From an uncultured Collinsella sp. (GTDB lineage Bacteria > Actinomycetota > Coriobacteriia > Coriobacteriales > Coriobacteriaceae), in contig CABRYP010000010.1 of NCBI GenBank assembly GCA_902475245.1, positions 1-58,964 of the forward strand: a DNA stretch of 58,964 nt, written 5' to 3'. The position numbers were made by a program, and so were the translations under genes. A model generated the notes under the pieces. It did no database searches, had not been told where the DNA came from, and saw nothing but the letters and a program-made list of their open reading frames with translations. Shown here in pieces: positions 32,105-42,900 of the stretch (positions are counted from its first letter, which is position 1; every line of letters starts with the position of its first letter).

Positions 32105-32892
32105 GCACCATGCAAACGCGCCTCGGCGATGCCCGCAATTGGATAGAAAACCACCGCGCACAGGCCCTTGCGGTCCTGATATTGCTGGCGGCAATCGCTC
32201 TTATCATCGGCTTGTCGCTCTCGTGGTTTGTGGGCAGCAAAAGTCTGTCTACGGTGGGCAAGATCCAAACGCCCGCGCAGCTTAAGATCATGGGTCCCAA
32301 CCAGACAAGCATTGAGCCCGTCGAGATTTCGTATGACGAGTCGCGCGGCGATGTTAAAAACATAGACGGCACCGTGACCATTCGTCGCGCGTTTTGTGTG
32401 CAGAGCGACAATGGCGATCCCGCTGCCGGCGGTCAAGCGTTTGAGCTGCAGGTTGCCAACACAACGAATATCACGGGGCTGACGATCAACGTATATCACG
32501 TGACGGTCAATAATCCGAACGATAAAAACGGCACCGTGGTCGGCCTCGACGGGCTCAACAATCCGTATTCGTGGAGTAAGGGCAAACTAATTTCGTTCGA
32601 CTTTATCAATAGGGATGAGACAAACGGCCTGGCTAAAGAGCTCGCCAGCAATGATCCAACGTACGGTACTTATAAGGACGTCCAGAAAAACGCCCGTCCG
32701 CTGTATCGGTACCACGTGTTCCAAAAAGACGATCTAGACGGTTGGAATGGCACGAAAGCCAACGATGCCACCAACTTTATTGTTGAGTGCACGTGGAACG
32801 CGGATGGCGTAACCGTGGGTGGTGCCAAGGTCTCAAACGTCAAAGAGACCGACATGGTCTACCTAATCGCTCGCGGCACGAGCGGCAACTAA
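32101..32892 (+). CDS. Membrane-anchored exported protein, SipW-class-like signal (second of three)
   Basis: The protein is 263 aa. It has a short cytoplasmic N-terminus, one helix (about 20-42) ending LSLSWFVGSKSLSTVG, and an exterior beta-rich domain. The S-W-F junction parallels the A-W-F of the preceding protein, so the two are probably paralogues. There is no sortase signal. Translation is coupled to the gene before by the ATGA overlap, and the next gene starts 23 bases later. No enzyme motifs are visible. A structural envelope or minor-subunit role is inferred. Confidence 0.6.
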   Translation: MSTMQTRLGDARNWIENHRAQALAVLILLAAIALIIGLSLSWFVGSKSLSTVGKIQTPAQLKIMGPNQTSIEPVEISYDESRGDVKNIDGTVTIRRAFCVQSDNGDPAAGGQAFELQVANTTNITGLTINVYHVTVNNPNDKNGTVVGLDGLNNPYSWSKGKLISFDFINRDETNGLAKELASNDPTYGTYKDVQKNARPLYRYHVFQKDDLDGWNGTKANDATNFIVECTWNADGVTVGGAKVSNVKETDMVYLIARGTSGN

Positions 32893-32915
32893 TAGCAGGA
32901 AGGGAGGGGCGCCAG

Positions 32916-33890
32916 ATGAGGAAAGACAAGAACGCACAAAATGAAATCGCAAGGCCTGCCGGAAAGCACTTTGCACAGGTTGATGATCATGCGGCGAAGT
33001 CTGCCTTGGCGGAGCCTGCTGCCCCTAATTCCAAAGTGCGCAAGCGCCTATGGGCGGTTGCGGTGCTGCTATGCGCCGTCGCGATTGTGGCGGGTACCCA
33101 CCTTACTTACACGGCCTTTTTGGCGGGCGACTTCCTTAAGTCGGTCGCTGTCTCGGGCACGTCACAGGCGCTGTTTGCCTCGGACATGCTTACGGGCTAC
33201 ACGAATGAGACGCTGAATGACGAGGGTATTGCCGTCCGAAGCGTCATCGCCGACACGAGTGGGGAAAAGTGCTCTTTTACCTTTCGCATTTACAACCATC
33301 TGCTGGGCGACAAGAACAAGGTCAACGACAAGGACGTTAACGCGACGCTGAGCGTGAAGGCGACGGGAACGACAGATTGGAGCATAAGCGGTTCGCCCGC
33401 GCTGACGGCGGGCGGCACGGTCGGCCTTTCCTTCCCTGCCAACAAGGCAACCATGTATACCTATAAGGTTACGTTTTCCAAGGCGGACCTCAACAAAGCA
33501 TCTTTCACCGTTAAGGTCCAGGTCGGCTCCAATAGCCCTGGCACCAACCTTAAATGGCTCGCCGCCAAGATTGCGCCCGCCGAACGTGCAGAGGTGACGG
33601 CTTCGGGCGTTTCGGGCGAGTGGGTCGATAAGAACTCGGATATCAACGCTTTCGACGCTTACAACTATCGCGTGACCGTTACGGGCGCGCCAACAAAAAT
33701 CAAGCTTACATGGGGCGACAAGGTTGAGCTTGACCCATTTTTGACGACGAATCATTCCGACGCGACCCTTGATGGAAGGTCGGTTACGTTCACCATGGAT
33801 CCCGGGTCGGAGATTATTACCTTTTACCGTGCGACGGATACCGCGCCCGGCAGCTGGGATGACATCGGTGTTACGTGCAGGGCTGCGTAG
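32916..33890 (+). CDS. Membrane-anchored exported protein (third of three)
   Basis: The protein is 324 aa; the start is set by AGGGAGGGG about 8 bases upstream of the ATG at 32916. A Lys/Asn/Ala-rich cytoplasmic part (about 1-45) is followed by one helix (about 46-68) and then AFLAGDFLKSVAVSGTSQ, and a beta-rich exterior domain with FRIYNHLLGDKNKVND and later Ig-like strands. No sorting motif is present. It comes directly before the 3575-aa giant, so the four genes form a likely operon. Function is not recognised; it may help export, anchor or nucleate the giant protein. Confidence 0.6.
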   Translation: MRKDKNAQNEIARPAGKHFAQVDDHAAKSALAEPAAPNSKVRKRLWAVAVLLCAVAIVAGTHLTYTAFLAGDFLKSVAVSGTSQALFASDMLTGYTNETLNDEGIAVRSVIADTSGEKCSFTFRIYNHLLGDKNKVNDKDVNATLSVKATGTTDWSISGSPALTAGGTVGLSFPANKATMYTYKVTFSKADLNKASFTVKVQVGSNSPGTNLKWLAAKIAPAERAEVTASGVSGEWVDKNSDINAFDAYNYRVTVTGAPTKIKLTWGDKVELDPFLTTNHSDATLDGRSVTFTMDPGSEIITFYRATDTAPGSWDDIGVTCRAA

Positions 33891-33954
33891 GCCAACCGCA
33901 ATCGGTGATTTTGAGACCCCGCACGGGGCATGAGATAGAACGAGGTAGGACCAG

Positions 33955-36900
33955 ATGAGAACGGCAAAGCGCATAACAACCGCATGCCTGACTGCGATCA
34001 TGATTTTCCAGGCGCTCGCGCCCTCCACGGAGGTGTTCGCGCAAGAGCTCGACGCCGTTATGGAGGCATCCGTCTCCGCCGCGCGCGCCGCGGGCAACAC
34101 GGCGCGCTCCGTACAGGATGCTGTGGCCACCGCGCTGCAAGATGCTGACCAGGCTACATCTGATGATGTCGCAACGACTCCGGGCGCCGACGCTGGCGCC
34201 ACCGAGGGCGGCGACGGTTCTACCAACGCTGGCGAATCGCAGGACTCCACGACCGATGGAACCACTAACGGCGATACCCCAACGGAGGGCGACGCGTCCC
34301 AAGACGATGCGGCTGCCGATGAGGGTGCTGCTGACGGAGAACAAGCGGATGACGCGGACGCGGATGCTGCTGATCAGGCAAACACCGCCCCCACCATCGC
34401 TACTGTCGAGGATCTCAGGCACGCGTTGGGTGACGGCAATGTCATCACTGACGACTTGGGCGCCGTCACGGCCATCACCTTCGGATCCAACGCCGACCTT
34501 ATCGCCATCTCCAACACCGACCCCGCCATCTACCAGAACGCGAGCATCTCCAAGACCGGCTTGAGCGGCGTCGACTTCGACGTGTGCAGCGCGCAGGCCG
34601 TGGGCGACCTGGGCAATCTCGCGTTCCAGGGGTTCGGCAGCGATGCCCACCCCTTCAAGGGTACGCTCGACCTGGGCGGCAGGTCCCTTACCGCCAACAA
34701 GACGCTCTTCAACAACATCGAGCTCAACGATAACAACGGCACCGTAAAGCTCACCTGGAAGGGCACCGATGCTCAGCCCATCGTGGCCGCAAAGGTCACG
34801 GGCGCGGGCAAGACGCTCAGCGCTGCCATTACCGTAGACAAGCCCGAGAGCGGCGATACGAGCGTCGTCAAGCTCACTTCGCCGCTCGTGGGTGAGGTTA
34901 CGGGCGAGCTCACGCTTGACGCCACGTATTCGACAAGCGCGAATAGCCCCCTGGCGATTGGCATGCAATCGTCCACGGGCAATCTGGGCCTACTCGCGAA
35001 CACCCTTACTGCAGGCGCATCTCTTACGATCGCGGGGCTGAATGGCCTGCCGAAGAGCTTCAACGGCACCCCCACCATCGATGCTACGGGCGCTGGTGCC
35101 AATGCCGGCGGCCTTATTGGCGAGGCAGGCGAGGGGGCTGCCGTCACCCTTGCTTCGAATGTCGATGTTTCGGCACTGAGCGTCGCGGGTAATAATGCGG
35201 CGGGCGGCCTTATCGGTAAGGCGACCAGGCTTACGCTTGCCGTAGATACGGACAACAGCGGAAAAGATGCCTCGGGCAAGGATATCAGTATCAAGCCAGC
35301 GCACTCGGTTGGGTCGTCATCAGCCGGTACGTATGCCGGCGGCCTTATCGGTGACGCCTCGTTTGCCAGCGATTTCACTATCGAGAATGGCACCTTCGAT
35401 TTTGGCGAGGGCGTGGCGCTCAGTGTGGCCAACACGACCGCCGCCCCCTCTGTCGGTGGCCTGTTCGGCGTGCTCGACATCTCGAACGGCGATGTGACCG
35501 TAAACGGCGGATTGTATAAAAGCACGCTGCAAAACGGCGCGGACAACAGCAACAACAACGGCGTGCGCGGGAACTACGGCGGCTTGGTGGGCAAGCTGTG
35601 GGGCCAGAAATACGGCGACGCACTGCACGCGTTCACGGTGAAGGGTGGCGCTGAGGTGTCGTTTGGCGTGGGCTCTAACGGCAAGCTCGCGTATGCGGGC
35701 GGCCTGGTAGGCTACCTTGGTGAAGGCGGCGGGAGCGACAATGTGTCCGCCGTGGTCATCAGTGGCGCAGCGGTGACGTGTGCAACCTCGGGCTACGCCA
35801 GCAACAACGGCAAATACGGCGGCGCCGTGGGCGTCGTGGACACCAAAAACGTGCTGGAAGTGCGCGGCCTAACGGTCAAAACCGCCAGCGGCGCTACCAT
35901 CGGCGGCACAAACGGCGGCTTTGCCGGAGTCGTTGGGTCGTCGTGGCTCGGCATCGTCAAGTTCAGCGGTATCACCGACCTGTCGGATGCCGCCTTCGTG
36001 GAAAATGATCACACCGCGCAGCTGATTTATGAGAACTTCAATTCACTGATTTTTGCTGCCGGTAGCGGAAGCGACAGAGGTGCCACCGTAGGCGGTACCA
36101 CGGAATGGCAATACAAGCGTCCCTCTAAGCCGGTCAAGATCGATGACATCTACAGCTACGGCCAGGTTATTCGCCTGGGTGATAGTTTTATTACGCTGAA
36201 CCCGACGACACACGAGCTGACTCTACCGGCACCGTTGGAACTGACTAACGGCGTCTATGCTCTAGCCTCGCTTGAGGATTTCGCCAAGCTTGCGATTACC
36301 TGGCAAACCAACGGCTACTACTCAATGGTCGAAGGCGTTACCGAAAACAATCTGAATGGTTTAAAGTCCTCGACCATTACGGTGAACGGCACAATTGACC
36401 TCAAGGGTACAGGCCTGACGGGCTTCACTCAGGACCGCGCAAACGACTCGCAAGTTTTCTCGGGTACGTTGAACGGCGGCGGCACGATCAAGCTTGCTGT
36501 CGGTGAGCCTTACGGCATGCGCGGGAACGCCCCTCTGGGCGCCGACGACATCAGTGCCGGCAACGGAAAAATCTACCGTCACGGCCGCCTGGGCTTGTTC
36601 GCAGCAATCAACGGCGCAGCCGCCAACAGCGAGACTGTCTCCAACGTCACCATCGCTGGCTCCATGAGGTTCGATAACGGCTCGGCAATCGAGGCTGGAT
36701 CGCTTGCGGGCGCCATTGCGGGTGGTCTGACGCTGTCTGGCGCAACGTGCGAAACGAATATCGCATGCGATGATACGTTCACCAACGATGTGAACATTGG
36801 TGGTATTGCAGGCAGCGTGTCGGCAGCTTCTACGGTTACGTTTAGGGACAGTAGCAAGGCTCAAGCGAGCATCACTGCAACTAAAACGCTTAATGGCAAC

Positions 36901-39900
36901 AGCCGTATTGGCGGCGCCATCGGCTATGTGGGCAATTATGTCTCGACATTCAACGTTACGGGCCTTGAGGTCAGCGGAAAAATCGAGACCGGCAATTGCA
37001 CCAGCGGCAAGATTGCCCAGGTCGGCGGTCTTATCGGCTGCATCGCACAGAGCACCTATGGGGCTGATGGGGCAATAGCCAACTCGGCCAAAAAGGACGT
37101 TAACATTACGGGCCTTTCGTTCAACTCGTTCAAGATGGGAGTCGGAAAGAACGGCGATAAGCTCAATGGCGTGGGCGGTCTCTTGGGTTATAGCTGGGGC
37201 AACGCGGTCGTAACTATCGGAGATGACAACATTAACAAGAGTGAAAACTCCTATGCTTTGAAAACGACCAACGCTTCTATAATCGCGACTGTGGATGATT
37301 CCAAGGAGCTTGGCGGCCTTGTATACGCAGCCAGCGGTCACTGGATTATCAACAACTACGCCATCGATCTCTCGGGCACAAAGATTAATGCAGGCGCCGC
37401 TCAGACGCTCGGCGTTCTAGTTTGCCGCGGCTGCAAGGTGGATGATAAGACGACATATGGCGTCGAGAGCTACCTAGGCCTGTACTTGGAGGACAGGGCT
37501 TATTGGGATACCGCCTATAGGGTGCCCACCGGCGAGGGGGCCATCGTTGCGTCGGGCGTAACGTCCTTCGATGAATGGGTTGGCAGCGGTGTAAAACCAA
37601 ACAACGGCAGCAAGCTCATGGACGCCGACTGGAACACGGTCGTTTCGCTACACACACAGAAAAACAAGCTGGACATGGACGGCGATTCCACAAAAGACAA
37701 CAGCTACCATAATCGCTCGTCTTTCGGTCGAAGCCAGAATACGAACGGCAATACCCGCTACTTCTACAACCTCGACATAGCCTCTAAGAATTGTGAAGGC
37801 GGCTTTAGTGGCAGTCAAATCGATACAGCGGACAAGCTGCTCTTATGGTCTGCTTTCTGCTATGCTCCCGCCGGTATTCGTTCGACAATCGTTCCCGATG
37901 GTACGACAGGGCTCGATGATTCCATAACCATAACGGGCACAATCGATTTGGCCGGCTACAGCTACTATCCCACTCAACCGATCGGAGAGGTGACGGTTAA
38001 TAATGCGGCCATCACCTTCTACTACTCCAAGATCAAGGCCGAGCAGAATGGCAACAAGCTAAACTCCGATGCCACCCAGCACGAGAACATGCACTGCGGT
38101 CTTTTTCAAACGGTGGCAGACGGCGATCTCACAGTAAGCAACGTCACTTTGGGTGGTACCGTTGGGCCCGTTATCAATGACGGAAAGAGCTCTACTGACG
38201 CTATTGGCGCGGGCGGAAGCTCATCGGGCGCGCTCGTGTGCCGCTACGTGTATGGGTCCAGCGACGGCAATGGCACCAAGATTAGAAAGATCTCAATTGA
38301 TGATCTTACACTCAACAATCTGATTGTCGACGGCGCCAACAGCGCCACGGACGCTAACGCCTATATGCCTCTGCTCATCAACGAGATGCAGAAGTACGTG
38401 AGCCTGAACGCGAAGAATATCAAGACTACTGGGTACACGAGTGGCACCAAGGCGGCTACGTCGCTGTTCGGAAAGCTTGGTGTAGGCAGTGAGGCCGATC
38501 AGGTGACGGCGAAGTTTGAGCAAATCAGCTTGCCCAGCCAAGAGAACAATACGATCTTCACCCATGCGAGCCTGCTGGAGAGTTTTGGCTACGGAAGCAC
38601 GAGCACGGGCTCTGCGGACTACACCTTTACTAAGGCCGATGGCGATGCGGGCAAGGTGACCTACGGATCCGAGATTGATGGGAGTACGGAGTACCCGGGC
38701 AAGCAGCTTTGGTATTACGACGAAGCGACGTATGGTGCCGTGAGCGGCTATGTGACGGTTGATGGTAAGAAGGACGGTGACGTCAGGCCTTGGTTCGGTG
38801 ACTACCTTCCTTATGTTTACAAGGGAAAAGCCGCCGAGGATGGCGTCCAGTATCACGAAATTAAAGTCAACCAGCGCATTCCAAAGCTGGTAATGGGATG
38901 TGGTACCTACGGCGATCCTTATTCCGTCACAAACGCGGCGGAGATGAATGCCATTGCCAACTACATTAATAACATGACGGCGCTTGACGGCTGGGAGGTC
39001 ACCATTGTCGCCGACCAGGGTAGGCTCTGCACTCGCCGCAGCAGCGATCACTCGACCGACAATGAGGTTACGTACGTCTACAAGCAGGCGAACGGTACCG
39101 ATAATAAATGGGAGAAGAAGACCGGAGACGCGTCGACCAATTCCCCGCAGACGCTGAGCGACGAAACCATGCACCGCTATATGCAGAGCGCGTATTACAG
39201 CATCGAGCCTACTGAGGGCAATACGATTACTCTCGACGGCGCATCGTTTGGCGGTTTTGGAAATAGGGCCAACCCGTTTAGGGGCGTCATCGTTGGCAAC
39301 TTTGGCAGTGATAATAAAAACGCAACCATCAAGATAGAGAATAACGAGGGTTCGCTTCGCGGCCTTATTCCCTATAGTTACGGCAGCGTGGTGCGCGATC
39401 TGAATATTCGCTATGTGAACGCGTCGGCGACTATTACTTATTCTGCCAAGGATGCCGACGGCGTTCCGACGGCGTTTTTCGGTGGCGTTGTCGGCTGCAT
39501 CCTTGGTGGCGATAACATTATCGATGGCGTGGTCGTTAATGGGACGACGGCCGAAAACCCTACAACGGGATTTACCGTCACGGGCGGTGGCGACAAGCCG
39601 CATCTTGTTCCCATTGGTGGCTACGTCGGTGCCATTGCGGGTGGCGGCGTGATTTTCCGCAATATGGACAAAAGCGGAAAATCTTCCTGGCGTGCTGGAA
39701 CTGGTGACAAATCTCGTGGTCTGGGAAAGGGCAACTTTGATCTCTACAACAATCCCTACGTCGGTCGCGTGATTGATGGCTATGCCTTTAGCGAGGGCTG
39801 TAAGGTTGAAAACGGTAACGCTAACTACCAGATTAACGAGCTCACAAAAAAAAGAACCCCCTGTGTCACCACCACGGGCACCGACAACAAGTACCTCGGC

Positions 39901-42900
39901 ACTAACGCCGAGGCTCCTGTGACCATGGTGAAAAACGCCCAGGGCCTTTTGGTGCTCTCGGCCATCATCAGCTCGGGTGCGGGTGCTGGCGCGGCACATA
40001 CCAACTACTCCAATAATGGCGTGTTCCGCGGTTCCAAGGCTTACTGGGGCAGCGATTCGCAAGACCCGGCGATATGCGGCTACCTGTTTGGCAACAAGGA
40101 ATATGGCAAGGTACGGAATGCTAACTACGCAAATGTGGGCAAGCCTGAGAGTGCTGCCGGCGATTTCGAAATCGCCAAAAACGACGACCAGAAGGCCCCC
40201 GGCAAGCAGGGGTGGCACGGCCCGCTCGACCATGATGACGATGTAAATTCGCCCTACCTGGTGGCGTCCTACGCTGCCGACTACCAAACGGGCTATGTGT
40301 GCGCGTCGAAATCGATCGGCATGAGCTTGGAGTTCAAGCAGGGCGACACCTACGATATGACCGACTACGGCACGGGGTACGTGGGCCTAAACGGCCGCTA
40401 CTATTCCAATGCCTGCAATTCGAACCAGCCGGGCACCGACCGCGACCGTATTACGCCGCACGTAGCCACGATCGACGGTAACGGCGCCACCATCACGGTG
40501 GGTACCGAAGGCACCGTCTACGGCGTCGTCGAATACGCCGACGACGACTATAAGGTCTCGGGCGTGGGTGGTCTATTCAGCACCGTGATGTTCACCTCCA
40601 CCAATGTGGGGCAGAGCGTCACCGCGAACGACGGCGCGCAGGTCAAAGACCTCACCTTTAGCAACTGCAACGTAGCGCTCACCTATATCGACACCAACGG
40701 CGAAGCCAAACCAGGAGAGGCGCCGAACGACCTTACCGGTGCCGGCCTTTTGGCGGGTGCAACGGCCAACTACGACGACGGCACGTGCGGCATCTACCGC
40801 AACGTGCAGATGAAGAACTGCACCGTGTCGGGCGCAAAGAGCGTAGGAGGGCTTCTTGGCAGCTCGGGCCGCGCCAGACGAACTACGAGCGAAGACAGAA
40901 CCTATATGGTCGAGTTCGGGGACGGGTGGGGCCCCGCGTATCTCTATGACTGCTCATACACTGGCCTTAACGTCACGGGCGAGAAGAATGTCGGTGGCTA
41001 TGTGGGTACGGTCGCCTCGGCGTGCGGTGTGTGGACAACCGCAGGCACAGGGGTGAGCGAAAGGACTGTTGGCAAAAACTCGACCATAACTGCCACAGGG
41101 ACAGTGCCCTACGTGGGCGGCGTGCTCGGCTATGTCGAAAGAAGCGATATCTCGGTCAACACCAACATCGGCACCACCACAGCGGCCCAGTCGTCATGCA
41201 CGGCGGTCATCTCTGGGGTAAACGTGCTAGCCACCGGGTCGAACTCCGATGACCATATGGGCGCCGGCGGCGTGGTCGGACGCGCCCGTGGCGGCGTTAT
41301 TTCTATGAGCAACGTGCGCATTGATGGCGGAAACGGCACCGAGAACGCCGTCATCGGCGATAAGGCCGGAACGAACAATAGCATCTACAATGCGGGCGGC
41401 CTGATTGGTGAGGTTACGAGTAGCGGTAGCCCCAACAAGTACTGGTTCGACGACTGCAGTGTCAAGAATGTCAGCATCGCCGGCACCGGCAAATGCTCGG
41501 GCGGGCTTATCGGCTACTTCTTCAGCAATGTGAATATAGCCTGCAACAACATCGCGATCGAGAACGCTACGATTAAGGGTAACTGGAGCGGCGGTCTGCT
41601 GGGCGCGAATAACGCGAGTAACAGCGGATCCGTCGTCATCGACGTTACCAACACAAAGGTATCCAACACCACGTTTAGCGAAAGGTCCAACGGCGGCATT
41701 ATGGGCGACGGGCGCGGCCAGTTCCATCTGTTAAACGTGCTCATGGACAGCAATAGCTACAATGCGGGCAAAACCCAGGGCGTACTCTTGGGCGAGGTTG
41801 ACACGGGGGATGGTAAGTACAGCCTTTCCGCAGCGGGCGTGGAAGTAAAGCCCGGTAGTGGCAAGACCACGAGCGACCTGCCGCCGATGGTTTACACGAC
41901 CAATACGAATACGGCTGCTGTTAACGAGAAAACTTATATTGCCTTCGGCGACTACAACGGCACGGCTGCCGCGCCCAACGAGAACAAAACGCTTTACGGC
42001 GCAGGCGATACTGCTACCACGGCAACGAGTCCGTACGTGACCACGAGGCCCGTGAGCACGCTGGCGGTGCGTGCCTCCGACGGCGACACCACCGACCGCT
42101 ACCTGTTTGGCGACGGCGCCGCCATTGACACCGCGACGACCATCCAAAGCCAAGCGGGTGCCCGCGTTCCCGGCCGCTACACCTACACCAACATCGCCGG
42201 CATCAATGATGCCGGCGCATACCAAAACACGAGCACCTATAGCGCGGACAGCTCGCGTAGCACCTATAACGCTAACAACATTACTTCGGGCAAGAAGGCC
42301 AAAACTGACTTCCCCGTGCTCGTGATTCCGGGCAACGATACCACGACGGTGGAGAGCTACCTGAACATCGTGACCAATGGCGGCTTCTCCGATGCCCGCC
42401 GCCTCAACGGCAGCACCGCGCATGTGACCGCCACCGCCGAGGTCTTCTCGCTCGCCGATAACGGCACCTTCGTCAAGGACGTAGCCGCCTCGCAAGCGCC
42501 CACGCTCAAGGTGCTCAACAATGGCACGAGCTCTATGGCATTCCGCGCGAGCACCGACTGGGACAATGAGCAGGGGCGCTTCACGCTGCTTACGGTCACC
42601 TTTAGCGAGGCCGGCCAGAGCTACCGTGTACAGGTACCCATCATCGTCAAGCGCATGCTCGAGATCGACTTTACCGCCACCTACTCCGAAGGTGCGAACT
42701 TCAAGGCTGCCGACTATGCGACAAAATACGACAAGCACGTACTTGTGAGCAGCGGCGACACCATGACCGGCTACCTTACCTGGACCTATGGCAGCGCTCG
42801 GGGCAAGCCGGTCGATTACGGCTGGAACACGCTGCTCGAAGCCGGCGGCTCTATGGGTCCGCTCAACAAGAGCATAACCTTCGGTGCCACGCTGCCCGAG

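Noticed and set aside
38293..40287. 664-aa open frame on the minus strand
   Set aside because: It lies wholly antisense to the giant adhesin and shows no domain or ribosome binding site.
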